IMG/VR virus record: IMGVR_UViG_3300050821_000359
Span: 1 to 64,000 of that record
DNA: 64,000 nucleotides
Reading direction: 5' to 3' (one strand)
Origin: a virus
Shown: in pieces, positions 1 through 6,418 of the stretch
Layout: every line of letters begins with the position of its first letter
How positions within the stretch are numbered: the stretch's first letter is position 1
The notes under the pieces: generated by a model
What the model was told of the DNA's origin: nothing
Databases searched by the model: none
Seen by the model: the letters and a program-made list of their open reading frames with translations, nothing else
Translations under genes and position numbers: made by a program

Positions 1-2
1 CT

Positions 3-512
3 ACATCTATTGTGCACGGCAATGCTCAGGTGTCCGGCGATGTTTGGGTGTCCGGCAATGCTCGGGTGTCCGGCAATGCTCAGGTGTCCGGCGATGCTTG
101 GGTGTCCGGCAATGCTCAGGTGTTCGGCAATGCTCGGGTGTCCGGCGATGCTCGGGTGTCCGGCAATGCTCAGGTGTCCGGCAATGCTCAGGTGTCCGGC
201 GATGCTTGGGTGTCCGGCAATGCTCAGGTGTTCGGCAATGCTCGGGTGTCCAGCAATGCTCGGGTGTCCGGCGATGCTTGGAACTTTTCTCCACCTTACA
301 TACAAGGTTCTAAACATTCTCTAACCCTTTGCTCGTTAACCCAAATAGCAATAGGTTGCCATGTTCATGACATAGCAGAATGGATTGAAAAATATAAAGC
401 CATCGGAAGACTAGAACATTATTCCAAAGAACAAATCGCGGAGTACGGTAGACATATCAAATACCTAGCAGCAATCGCAAAAAGGTTGCAGAAAGAGACA
501 AAAAGTGTATAG
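3..512 (+). CDS. Hexapeptide-repeat phage protein, 5' partial
   Basis: The frame is open to the left edge, so the true start probably lies outside the window; GTG at 12 is the first start codon seen. About 15 hexapeptides of the form V-[SF]-G-[ND]-A-[QRW] are followed by a globular C-terminus of about 75 residues rich in charged helices (W-N-F-S-P-P-Y, IGCHVHDIAEW, EYGRHIKYLAAIAKR). Hexapeptide repeats of this kind usually fold as a left-handed beta helix. The same repeat plus C-terminal cap occurs in many phage proteins of unknown role. It overlaps the next gene by 8 bases. I infer a repeat-built scaffold or binding protein, not an acyltransferase, because no catalytic His region is visible. 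Confidence 0.7.
   Translation, partial: TSIVHGNAQVSGDVWVSGNARVSGNAQVSGDAWVSGNAQVFGNARVSGDARVSGNAQVSGNAQVSGDAWVSGNAQVFGNARVSSNARVSGDAWNFSPPYIQGSKHSLTLCSLTQIAIGCHVHDIAEWIEKYKAIGRLEHYSKEQIAEYGRHIKYLAAIAKRLQKETKSV
12..281 (+). repeat. 18-bp tandem repeat array (about 15 copies)
   Basis: Near-identical 18-base units (core GGTGTCCGGCAATGCTC) run head to tail and encode the hexapeptides of the overlapping gene. Variation is mostly limited to codons giving N or D, S or F, and Q, R or W. The other frames are also open across the array (both strands carry spurious repeat ORFs), which is a by-product of an 18-base period. Confidence 0.9.
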
Positions 513-798
513 AATCTACTGTGAGAACATTTATCAGGAAATGGTTAGGTCTGCTCTTAATTCACGAGTAGACGGATATACTCTTTACGAAGCACAAGGA
601 TGCTACAAAGGTTGTACTGAGAATAGTCTAGTAATAGAGCTGTTCGGGGTTACTCACGAAAAGGCTATCGAAGTTGCTAGGGCAATTGGTGAAGTAACTT
701 TCCAGAAAGAAGTTTATATCATTGAGTGCCCCTATATCCTGACAGCGGTACAAATCCCTGCTTACGATGTTACTAACCTTTTGACAGTAGGAGCATGA
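505..798 (+). CDS. Hypothetical phage protein (97 aa)
   Basis: GTG start at 505, overlapping the preceding gene by 8 bases. The protein has a short hydrophilic N-terminus, a C-x-x-x-C pair (GCYKGC), then alternating strand/helix segments (ENSLVIELFGV, EKAIEVARAIGEV, EVYIIECPYIL), consistent with a small alpha/beta fold. No family recognised. It is followed by a separate Zn-ribbon-like gene one base after its stop, so it is probably translationally coupled. Confidence 0.6.
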   Translation: MYRIYCENIYQEMVRSALNSRVDGYTLYEAQGCYKGCTENSLVIELFGVTHEKAIEVARAIGEVTFQKEVYIIECPYILTAVQIPAYDVTNLLTVGA

Positions 799-799
799 C

Positions 800-955
800 A
801 TGCAGGTAAACATTAAAGGACAGACGCATTTCGAGGTTATGACGGCTGCCAAAAAGACGTGCAACTCCTACCATCTAACGTTTGGCGGAAGATGTTTAAA
901 CTGTGGATGGGAACCTAAACCTATTAACCATGCAATAGTAATCGAGGTAAGATAA
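800..955 (+). CDS. Small Cys-containing protein (51 aa)
   Basis: ATG at 800 to TAA ending at 955; the stop overlaps the next ATG by one base (TAATG). Three Cys (C21, C32, C35, with a C-x-x-C pair in RCLNCGW) and a nearby His suggest a small zinc-binding domain. Too short for automatic ORF callers but well placed in the operon. Function unknown. Confidence 0.55.
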   Translation: MQVNIKGQTHFEVMTAAKKTCNSYHLTFGGRCLNCGWEPKPINHAIVIEVR

Positions 956-1224
956 TGGACCGTGCATTGCAAATGTCGCATAACTCCGGATTGTCCTATA
1001 TTGCCTGTCAGCAAATCCTATCAGCCTATCGAACTGATGGTACTAAACGACTGGCAATAGTCGCTGAAAAGTACCTGATAACCTCTGACCAGAACGAAGA
1101 AATGAAAGAGCGCGGACTAACAGTCTTTGATTGTATCGAAAACAAATTTACAATCGTTGACAAGAATTTTGTTGACAACGTGCGTGAAGAATGGAACAAT
1201 AGGGTAGGTCAAAAAATCTTCTAA
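955..1224 (+). CDS. Hypothetical phage protein (89 aa)
   Basis: ATG start overlaps the preceding stop. Mostly helical N-terminus, then strand-like segments (LTVFDCIENKFTIVDKNFVDNV). No membrane segment, no motif and no family recognised. Followed by a 69-base gap before the next chosen start. Confidence 0.6.
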   Translation: MDRALQMSHNSGLSYIACQQILSAYRTDGTKRLAIVAEKYLITSDQNEEMKERGLTVFDCIENKFTIVDKNFVDNVREEWNNRVGQKIF

Positions 1225-1293
1225 GAGGTTAGACATGGCTGCCAAATAACCTTTTAACCGTTGGTGTCAACACTAGCAGAAGGAAATTCCGTG

Positions 1294-1731
1294 ATGAATA
1301 AGGTGACTGTCGAACACTATGCAGGATGGTTTGGTACTACCGAAGCTGAATTAACCATTGATGATAAAGGTTTAGGAGTAATTGACGAAGAGGCTGAATT
1401 AGTGTTTACTCGCGGTCAATGTCACAGTCTAGCAGTCGCTATCCATGAGGAAACAGGATGGCCTATCTACGGACTTTACACGAAGTTTGACAGTGGTGAT
1501 AATTCCCCTAGTCATTGCCTTGTGTATAGCCCTACTCTTAATAATTTTATAGATATTAAGGGACCAGATGCTATTAATCGTCTTAATGTGTTTGAACCAT
1601 ATAAGACAGCTACTAGAAAAGAGGTTACTGTAGAAGATGTTAATAACTTCTCAGGATACTTGCCGTTGAATGTAACCGCTGCTAGACCATTTGCTAAAAC
1701 TATTTTGCAAGAACTAAATATAAAATGTTGA
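1294..1731 (+). CDS. Cys/His/Asp protein, possible papain/transglutaminase-like fold (145 aa)
   Basis: The start at 1294 is preferred over an in-frame start at 1261 because AAGGAAATT lies just upstream of GTGATG; GTG 1291 is an alternative. The protein shows G-Q-C-H-S-L-A followed by a helix (CHSLAVAIHEETGWPIYGL), then S-H-C-L-V-Y and F-I-D-I-K-G. A Cys at a helix start, then a His in a strand and an Asp in the next strand, is the order of catalytic residues in papain-like and transglutaminase-like enzymes. Similar bacterial and phage proteins of unknown role share the C-H...H...D pattern. Function is therefore inference; the residues are directly visible. Confidence 0.55.
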   Translation: MNKVTVEHYAGWFGTTEAELTIDDKGLGVIDEEAELVFTRGQCHSLAVAIHEETGWPIYGLYTKFDSGDNSPSHCLVYSPTLNNFIDIKGPDAINRLNVFEPYKTATRKEVTVEDVNNFSGYLPLNVTAARPFAKTILQELNIKC

Positions 1732-1739
1732 AATAAGGC

Positions 1740-1768
1740 TTGACAAAGTTTAAGACATAAGCTAATCT
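1740..1768 (+). promoter_or_regulatory. Sigma70-type promoter
   Basis: TTGACA at 1740-1745, 17-base spacer, TAATCT at 1763-1768 (T, A and final T of the -10 match). It sits in the gap before the gene at 1810, which has its own AAAGGAGAAATT ribosome site. Confidence 0.6.
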
Positions 1769-1809
1769 AACACTAGAGCGTATTCAGTACGCAAAACAAA
1801 GGAGAAATT

Positions 1810-2181
1810 ATGGGTCGTAATAAGACAAATCAGACTGAACCCGTTGTGACTGCTACGGAATCCGCCGAAGTCGCCGCAACCGTTACCGATGGTACCGAAA
1901 TTACTGAAACCCTTACTGACAATGCAACGAAGACATTTGCAATTGAGACTGTCTCTGTTCCTAAGCGTAGCGGACGCAAGGCGAGTCTTGAATTCCCATT
2001 GGCGCAGTTGACTCCCGGTAGTGACCAGTCTTTTAAGGTTCCTGCTACTGACGATAAGGTTAAGGCGGTTACGGCATCTGTCCGTGCCTACGCCTATCGG
2101 AATGGGTTTAACGTTACACTGCGTCCCGAAGCTGGCGGAATTCGTGTGTGGCGTTCTGTCGGAAAGGTTAAGGGCAACTAA
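1810..2181 (+). CDS. Hypothetical protein with acidic N-terminus and basic C-terminal domain (123 aa)
   Basis: Strong ribosome site (AAAGGAG) and a dedicated promoter at 1740 suggest high expression. The N-terminal 55 residues are Thr/Glu-rich and probably disordered. After the basic linker SVPKRSGRKA comes a compact domain with a helix (VKAVTASVRAYAYRNGF) and paired strands (NVTLRPEAGGIRVWRSVGK), a layout like small nucleic-acid-binding domains. No family name recognised. Role in DNA binding is an inference from charge only. Confidence 0.6.
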   Translation: MGRNKTNQTEPVVTATESAEVAATVTDGTEITETLTDNATKTFAIETVSVPKRSGRKASLEFPLAQLTPGSDQSFKVPATDDKVKAVTASVRAYAYRNGFNVTLRPEAGGIRVWRSVGKVKGN

Positions 2182-2199
2182 ATTATTAGAAACTTTACC

Positions 2200-2276
2200 G
2201 TGCCCTATGATCCGATTGGCAAAAACGATACCTGAAAGATTAGCTGGTATCCTGAGCGTAGGTAGGAATAGGGCAC
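2200..2276 (+). ncRNA. Putative structured RNA element, cloverleaf-like
   Basis: A perfect 9-bp closing stem joins GTGCCCTAT (2200-2208) to ATAGGGCAC (2268-2276). Nested inside are GATACC (2227-2232) with GGTATC (2246-2251), a short CC/GG hairpin at 2212-2219 and CCT/AGG at 2251-2262. The whole is 77 bases long and sits between two genes, 21 bases before the next ATG. It is not a canonical tRNA: no 7-base anticodon loop and no T-loop are present. It could be a cis-regulator of the gene at 2298, a degenerate tRNA or a small RNA. Confidence 0.4.
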
Positions 2277-2297
2277 AAACTTTTAGGAGAATAAAAA

Positions 2298-2750
2298 ATG
2301 TCTGATACTTACGGATTTACAACTACTCCCGACGATGTGTACATTGAGCGAGTAGCAGAAGAGGCAAAACCAGAAACTAACGTTATCTCAATTTTTGATA
2401 GAGATACTCTTACGAATGAGTATAGCGTTATCCTTTTGTTCCGACGCAAAACTTTGCGATTGGTGGCAAACTATTACCCTGATTTGACAATCGGACCCTA
2501 TACACTTGGCGACATTCTGTTAGCTGATAAGGATTTGGCAGAGCAAGGTGCAACTGATGAACTTTGGGCTGCTGTTGCTATTCCTGTCAGAGACGGATTT
2601 GAAAACAAAGCTAGACAAGGTGTCGATCAGCAATTGAGCCATTACGCCAATGCTGTTAATAAGTCTATTAATAAGCTGGCAGATCATGCGTTACGTTTTA
2701 TTAATCTTTTGGAAGACAAGACTATCAGGGTTACTGTTAACAGTTACTAG
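2298..2750 (+). CDS. Hypothetical phage protein (150 aa)
   Basis: ATG preceded by TTTAGGAG. The centre alternates strand-like segments (NEYSVILLFRRKTLRLVANYYPDLTIG) with helices, and the C-terminal half is helical (NAVNKSINKLADHALRFINLL). No motif or family recognised. A structured element lies immediately upstream and a tRNA gene begins 6 bases after its stop. Confidence 0.6.
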   Translation: MSDTYGFTTTPDDVYIERVAEEAKPETNVISIFDRDTLTNEYSVILLFRRKTLRLVANYYPDLTIGPYTLGDILLADKDLAEQGATDELWAAVAIPVRDGFENKARQGVDQQLSHYANAVNKSINKLADHALRFINLLEDKTIRVTVNSY

Positions 2751-2755
2751 GAGAT

Positions 2756-2829
2756 GTGGCTGTAGCTCAATTGGTTAGAGCAACGTGCTCATAACGCGGA
2801 GGTTCTAGGTTCAATCCCTAGCAGCCGCA
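2756..2829 (+). tRNA. tRNA-Met (CAT)
   Basis: Acceptor GTGGCTG pairs with CAGCCGC, D-stem GCTC/GAGC, anticodon loop CTCATAA (anticodon CAT), T-arm CTAGG-TTCAATC-CCTAG. The G1-C72 pair argues against initiator tRNA. It is either elongator Met or an Ile tRNA that needs lysidine at C34. CCA is not encoded. Confidence 0.9.
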
Positions 2830-2855
2830 CTAAAATCTTTAGAGAGGATAAAAAT

Positions 2856-2966
2856 ATGCTATTAGCTTTATTTATTCTGTGGATTATCGGATATGGCGCG
2901 GCAATTGCAGCAGCCTATGCAGCACATCCTATCCTGTTTATCCTTGCATTAATCTTTTTGGCATAA
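2856..2966 (+). CDS. Tiny membrane protein (36 aa)
   Basis: Encoded between two tRNA genes, with an AGAGAGGAT ribosome site. Almost entirely hydrophobic (LLALFILWIIGYGAAIAAA, then HPILFILALIFLA), enough for one or two membrane passes. No family recognised; it could be a small holin-like or toxin-like peptide, but nothing proves this. Confidence 0.5.
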   Translation: MLLALFILWIIGYGAAIAAAYAAHPILFILALIFLA

Positions 2967-2972
2967 ACCTGT

Positions 2973-3058
2973 GGCCGGATGGTGAAATGGCAGACACAGC
3001 GGATTTAAGCTCCGCTGTCCTTCGGGACGTGAGAGTTCAAGTCTCTCTCTGGCTACCA
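2973..3058 (+). tRNA. tRNA-Leu (TAA)
   Basis: Class II tRNA of 86 bases with a long variable arm (TGTCC-TTCG-GGACG). Acceptor GGCCGGA pairs with TCTGGCT using two G-T wobbles. Anticodon loop TTTAAGC inside stem GCGGA/TCCGC gives anticodon TAA (reads UUA). T-arm GAGAG-TTCAAGT-CTCTC; CCA is encoded. Confidence 0.9.
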
Positions 3059-3091
3059 ACCTTTTAACCCGTTATCTGAAAGGATTTAATA

Positions 3092-3637
3092 GTGTCTGTC
3101 AATAACATACTAAAATGTTATTCACAAGCTGATAGTCAGACTATCCAAGCAGGATTAGACTGGTATCCAAATGCTGCTAGTTTTGCTAAAAGTTTGTGCC
3201 AAGACTTTGAGAGAGCAGCAGGAGTAATCGCGGCGCTCAGTCCTAGACAAAGCTGGAATGTCAACAAACGAGCGGCAGCGAAGCTATTCACAGCTATTGA
3301 CAGGGGTGACGACTTCCCTTTAATTCCCGGTATTTGGGCGAACGTCTACAAAGCTTGGGACATTGCTAACGGCGCAAATCCTATAAGTATTTTAGGACAA
3401 AGCCGACGCAACTTCAAAGTTTACCGATTCTTCAAGAACATTTTAGGAGACACAGACGGTGTAACGGTTGATAGTTGGGCGGCTAAGGTGGCTATTCCTA
3501 ACTTGACGACACCTTACATCCGTGGTACTCTGTATTTGGGAATTGAGAAAGACTATCAGAAGGCTGCTAAAAAGCTTGGTCTAGCTCCGAGAGACTTACA
3601 AGCTATTTGCTGGATACAGATTAGAGGGAGAGCGTAA
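3092..3637 (+). CDS. HhH-GPD-glycosylase-like phage protein (181 aa)
   Basis: GTG start after GAAAGGATTTAATA. A widespread phage family with AALSPRQSWNVN near residue 47, RNFKVYRFFKNI near 105 and GVTVDSWAAKVA near 122, then a Gly-rich turn and QAICWIQIRGRA at the end. The segment V-D-S-W-A-x-K-V-A resembles the V-D-T-H-V-x-R-V stretch that carries the catalytic Asp in HhH-GPD base-excision glycosylases. The helix-hairpin-helix itself is not evident. DNA base excision or DNA binding is inferred; activity is unproven. Confidence 0.5.
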   Translation: MSVNNILKCYSQADSQTIQAGLDWYPNAASFAKSLCQDFERAAGVIAALSPRQSWNVNKRAAAKLFTAIDRGDDFPLIPGIWANVYKAWDIANGANPISILGQSRRNFKVYRFFKNILGDTDGVTVDSWAAKVAIPNLTTPYIRGTLYLGIEKDYQKAAKKLGLAPRDLQAICWIQIRGRA

Positions 3638-3639
3638 AA

Positions 3640-3975
3640 ATGAAACAGTGGAATAGCGACAATGTGGAATCTGCCATTATAAGTGTTCCAGAGTGTCAGG
3701 TTATAGCACAAGCACAACCAGAAGATTACACTACTGAAACTTTTTACGTAAATGTTTGCGGATCAGAGCATAGTCTTTGGATAAGAGGTTTTAGAACTGA
3801 TAGCGTACAGCCCTTATCGGATGATAATCAGATAGAAATGGTAGAGGTTACTACAGGGTATTCGGACGGTGACATGCCGAACGATCCAGTTTTATGTATA
3901 GTCCATGCCAAAGTAAAGGCTGCGCTAATGACTGAAGGGTATCAAGTCGTTAACAGCATGGACCCATATTTCTGA
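3640..3975 (+). CDS. Hypothetical phage protein (111 aa)
   Basis: ATG start 2 bases after the previous stop. Mainly strand-like segments with acidic loops (ESAIISVPECQVIAQAQ, ETFYVNVCGSEHSLWIRGF, PVLCIVHAKVKAALM). No motif recognised. The stop lies 10 bases before tRNA-Arg. Confidence 0.55.
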   Translation: MKQWNSDNVESAIISVPECQVIAQAQPEDYTTETFYVNVCGSEHSLWIRGFRTDSVQPLSDDNQIEMVEVTTGYSDGDMPNDPVLCIVHAKVKAALMTEGYQVVNSMDPYF

Positions 3976-3984
3976 AAACGGTTT

Positions 3985-4062
3985 GGACACGTAGCTCAGG
4001 CGGATTAGAGCCAACGATTTCTAATCGTTAGGTCGCAAGTTCGAGTCTTGCCGTGTCCACCA
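3985..4062 (+). tRNA. tRNA-Arg (TCT)
   Basis: Acceptor GGACACG/CGTGTCC, D-stem GCTC/GAGC, anticodon stem AACGA/TCGTT with loop TTTCTAA (anticodon TCT, reads AGA), T-arm GCAAG-TTCGAGT-CTTGC, CCA encoded. AGA is frequent in this genome and often rare in hosts. Confidence 0.95.
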
Positions 4063-4084
4063 CTATAATCCTGAAAGGATGTTT

Positions 4085-4219
4085 ATGGTTAATCTATTAA
4101 AAGAATTGCACATACTGCATAGTTGGTCTAAATGGGTTATTAGACCATCCCTAATAGCCCTTATACAAAGCAGAGTTTGTAGTAAATGTGGAAAAATTGC
4201 TATTAGGGAGATTTATTAA
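4085..4219 (+). CDS. Small protein with C-terminal CxxC (44 aa)
   Basis: ATG follows GAAAGGATGTTT. Amphipathic helix (LLKELHILHSWSKWVIRPSLIALI), then VCSKCGKIAI with one C-x-x-C. Its TAA overlaps the next ATG by one base. No family recognised. Confidence 0.45.
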   Translation: MVNLLKELHILHSWSKWVIRPSLIALIQSRVCSKCGKIAIREIY

Positions 4220-4408
4220 TGTGGAACCTAACCCTTAAAGGAATCCCGCCCGAAAGGCGTTTTGTGTATAGGATACGCATACCATGATCCCAAAGGGACC
4301 GAACATGTTGGTACTATTGAAGAGTTAATGAAAATCATTCCTTCTCACGAATTAGTATGGAAACTATCAGGTATTGGAAAGGTGCAACTAGACAATGAAT
4401 ACGTTTAA
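4219..4408 (+). pseudogene. Small gene split by a +1 frameshift
   Basis: ATG at 4219 reads MWNLTLKGIPPERRF and then soon stops (TGA within 70 bases). Skipping one base near 4264 (TTTTGTGTATAGG) continues as CIGYAYHDPKGTEHV and runs to a TAA at 4406-4408, giving a plausible 63-residue protein whose end overlaps the next gene start, as is normal here. Possibilities are a one-base insertion (mutation or sequencing error), a separate TTG-started gene at 4262-4408 (48 aa), or programmed frameshifting. Confidence 0.4.
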
Positions 4409-4553
4409 ACCAATCTCAGAATTCGCAACCAACCGCAAGTGTGTCGAGTGCTTGCAACCGGCTATTCAATGGCGCTACAAACCCGATCAGCGCGGAGGAA
4501 TTGACAAATCATCCAAGCAACCTGTATGCTCTGTACATGGCTCAAACGCCTAG
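4395..4553 (+). CDS. Small Zn-finger-like protein (52 aa)
   Basis: ATG at 4395 overlaps the end of the previous frame. It contains KCVECLQPA (C-x-x-C) and later PVCSVHG (C and H), a possible C-C-C-H zinc site. Ends 11 bases before the recombinase start. Function unknown. Confidence 0.5.
   Translation: MNTFKPISEFATNRKCVECLQPAIQWRYKPDQRGGIDKSSKQPVCSVHGSNA
4501..4530 (+). promoter_or_regulatory. Possible promoter for the recombinase gene
   Basis: TTGACA at 4501-4506, 18-base spacer, TATGCT at 4525-4530 (four of six). It lies inside the preceding small gene and about 35 bases before the recombinase ATG. Confidence 0.35.
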
Positions 4554-4564
4554 AAAGGGCTGTC

Positions 4565-5083
4565 ATGCAGCATTTTACACAGGACGAACTGAAAAGACTT
4601 ATTAAGGAGATTCCTAAAGACCGTCAGAAGCTAATGATAGCTGTAGGATTCTCGCATGGTTTGAGGGTATCAGAATTAACAACACTTACTAAAGAAAATA
4701 TCAGGGATGGTCACGTTGTCTGTCAAAGGTTAAAAGGATCGTTAAAGACCGTGCAGCCGTTTGTCGAGCATCCGGACCCAGAGCTAAATGAAGCTGGACG
4801 TTTAAGGGTACTGTATGGTACTCTAAAGCCTAACGAGCGACTGTTCCCTATGACCAGATCAGGGGTTTGGAGACTAATCCAGAGAGCAGGGGAACGGGCA
4901 GGATTGCCGAAGCATAAGTTACATCCTCATGCTCTCAAACATAGCTGTGCAATGGTTGCTATTAAGACAGCCGGAATTCAAAATATAAGACAGTACCTAG
5001 GTCACAAGAGTATTGCTTCAACCGGAGAGTATCTGAAAGTTTCAGACTCCGAAGCTAGCAAAGCATTTATAGGATCACTATAA
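4565..5083 (+). CDS. Short tyrosine recombinase/integrase (catalytic domain only)
   Basis: ATG 4565 is chosen because GAAAGGG precedes it; an upstream in-frame start at 4526 has no such site. The 172 residues form a minimal tyrosine-recombinase catalytic domain: R34 (GLRVSEL), K57 (RLKGS), H122 with K125 (HPHALKHSC), H147 (LGHKSI), and Y156 as nucleophile (GEYLKV). The second catalytic Arg of the H-x-x-R motif is Lys here. There is no N-terminal arm-binding or core-binding domain, so it may work as a XerCD-like resolvase or need partners, rather than being a full phage integrase. A tRNA-Arg gene lies 500 bases upstream, but no duplicated att segment was found. Confidence 0.8.
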   Translation: MQHFTQDELKRLIKEIPKDRQKLMIAVGFSHGLRVSELTTLTKENIRDGHVVCQRLKGSLKTVQPFVEHPDPELNEAGRLRVLYGTLKPNERLFPMTRSGVWRLIQRAGERAGLPKHKLHPHALKHSCAMVAIKTAGIQNIRQYLGHKSIASTGEYLKVSDSEASKAFIGSL

Positions 5084-5229
5084 TGGAACAGCCAAGAAAA
5101 TTACCTTGTACTGGATGTGGAAGGATAAGACCTAAAAAGTTTTTAAAACCAATTAAGAACAGGGTTGGACTTTTTTGTGGTATTTGTCAAATACCTTATG
5201 GACGTAAGAAAGAGTTTTTCCATGACTAA
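5083..5229 (+). CDS. Small zinc-ribbon protein (48 aa)
   Basis: ATG overlaps the recombinase stop (TAATG). Two C-x-x-C knuckles (PCTGCGR and FCGICQ) separated by a basic stretch define a zinc ribbon. Very basic overall, so nucleic-acid binding is possible. Confidence 0.55.
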   Translation: MEQPRKLPCTGCGRIRPKKFLKPIKNRVGLFCGICQIPYGRKKEFFHD

Positions 5230-5662
5230 AGCCGATTATCTAAAAGAAAACCGATACACATCTGGCTACATGGGTAAAGACAACATGTTACCTAAAAAGT
5301 TTCAGAAGAATGTCGCCCGTTGTGTCAAATTTCTGAAAACAATTAATAAGAGGTATGATAGCATTGCGTTCACAGGAATGTCAGGAGCATTAGTAGCTCC
5401 TATTCTTGCTTACAAACTTAATAAGCATTTATTATTAGTTCGCAAAGAAAATGAGGAACGGCACTCTTGGCAAGATGTAGAAGGTTTTACCAAATGCTCT
5501 AAATACATTATAGTAGATGATTTTATAGTTTCTGGAAAGACTGTAGAAAGAATACAAGAAAAGGTTTTTGAAGACTATCCAGCAGCGAGATGTATTGGTA
5601 CTTTACAATATACCAGAAATATGAGTCTTAGTAAAATAAGTTTAATAGAAAGGGACAAATAA
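5222..5662 (+). CDS. Phosphoribosyltransferase-family protein (146 aa)
   Basis: ATG 5222 is chosen over an in-frame upstream start because it overlaps the previous stop by 8 bases in the usual way. The type I PRTase PRPP-binding motif is clear at residues 96-107 (IIVDDFIVSGKT), and a pyrophosphate-loop-like TGMSG sits at 51-55. The family transfers ribose-5-phosphate from PRPP to a base (orotate, purine, uracil). The acceptor base cannot be assigned. It is short for a housekeeping PRTase. With the Prs-like and NAMPT-like genes at 28.7-31.2 kb it is one of three PRTase-fold proteins in the window. Confidence 0.75.
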   Translation: MTKADYLKENRYTSGYMGKDNMLPKKFQKNVARCVKFLKTINKRYDSIAFTGMSGALVAPILAYKLNKHLLLVRKENEERHSWQDVEGFTKCSKYIIVDDFIVSGKTVERIQEKVFEDYPAARCIGTLQYTRNMSLSKISLIERDK

Positions 5663-5880
5663 TGTTCGACCAATATAAGCAAGTTAACAATGCGTTCATC
5701 GGAGCAGGAGAAAAGGCTTTTTCTGCACGTATTCCTATTTATAACAATCCTTACAGCAAGGCTCCCTTTCGGTCCCTTTGGATTCGTGGCTGGAAACGTG
5801 CTGAAAAGGCGTTTAACGAAATGGTACGTAAGAGCAAGGCTTTTCAGGAGACTTTGCCTTTGGAGGAAGTGAATGATTAA
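5662..5880 (+). CDS. Ribosome modulation factor-like protein (72 aa)
   Basis: ATG overlaps the previous TAA. The core GEKAF...NPYSKAPFRSLWIRGWKRAEK resembles Rmf: an N-P-Y-x(n)-R-x-x-W-x-x-G-W-x-x-A signature seen in phage Rmf-like proteins. Bacterial Rmf is about 55 residues and makes inactive 100S ribosome dimers. Here it could slow host translation or bind another RNA. Assignment rests on the short signature only. Confidence 0.5.
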   Translation: MFDQYKQVNNAFIGAGEKAFSARIPIYNNPYSKAPFRSLWIRGWKRAEKAFNEMVRKSKAFQETLPLEEVND

Positions 5881-6418
5881 ATCTTTTTCTGAGAAAGCAT
5901 TGACCCGAAAGAGTAATTTCCATTGGACAGAAGTATTTATACCTATTGGGATAGTATTAATATTTATAATATCAATGTTCACAACACATTGGTACACTAA
6001 GCCTAAACCTATTCCTAGTCCTGAACACATAACGTGGAACATACTGGCAGGGCCACCCGCGAATCTCACTATCAATGGACAACGTTGGTTACTTTTACAG
6101 TATGACTATCATGATGATGTAAATTTTAATGTATATGATGACAAAGGAAACGTTGTTGGTCACACTGGAGCAATGACTGCTTGTGACTCTAATACAATTT
6201 GGTATGATCCTTTTGTGTCACAGGCTTTGCTGAGAGACGATGTGTGGCATGAGATTAACCACGCCGAACTGTGCGGTGAAGATGATACCAAGATACAGAG
6301 AATAGCTCGCATCAAGCTAACTCACGACCATTGTCTAGTATATCAATTAGGAATGTCTGGATCAAGTTTTATACACGATAATCCAGAGTTTATGAAGTGG
6401 ATGGAGGATTGGAAATAA
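5873..6418 (+). CDS. Membrane-anchored protein with HExxH motif (181 aa)
   Basis: One transmembrane helix at about residues 21-38, then a soluble domain with a strand-rich part (RWLLLQYDYHDDVNFNVYDD) and H126-E127-I-N-H130 within VWHEINHAEL, the zinc-binding motif of gluzincin-type metalloproteases. A downstream acidic stretch (CGEDD) could supply the third ligand. Phages commonly carry small HExxH proteins annotated as metallopeptidases. The N-terminal anchor would put the domain in the periplasm if type II. Protease activity is inferred. Confidence 0.5.
   Translation: MIKSFSEKALTRKSNFHWTEVFIPIGIVLIFIISMFTTHWYTKPKPIPSPEHITWNILAGPPANLTINGQRWLLLQYDYHDDVNFNVYDDKGNVVGHTGAMTACDSNTIWYDPFVSQALLRDDVWHEINHAELCGEDDTKIQRIARIKLTHDHCLVYQLGMSGSSFIHDNPEFMKWMEDWK

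Noticed and set aside
12-281. CRISPR array
   Set aside because: Units are contiguous with no unique spacers and encode a protein repeat.
7-313. ORFs on both strands in other frames across the 18-bp array
   Set aside because: They arise because the repeat length is a multiple of three and contains no stop; compositions (RTPEHC, GCPAML) are artefactual. Only the V-S-G-N-A frame has a normal C-terminal domain.
2200-2276. A tRNA call for the cloverleaf-like element
   Set aside because: Acceptor-like stem fits, but there is no 7-base anticodon loop and no recognisable T-loop.
3985-5083. attP near tRNA-Arg and the recombinase
   Set aside because: No duplicated tRNA 3' segment or paired repeat was found between the tRNA and the recombinase; proximity alone is not evidence.
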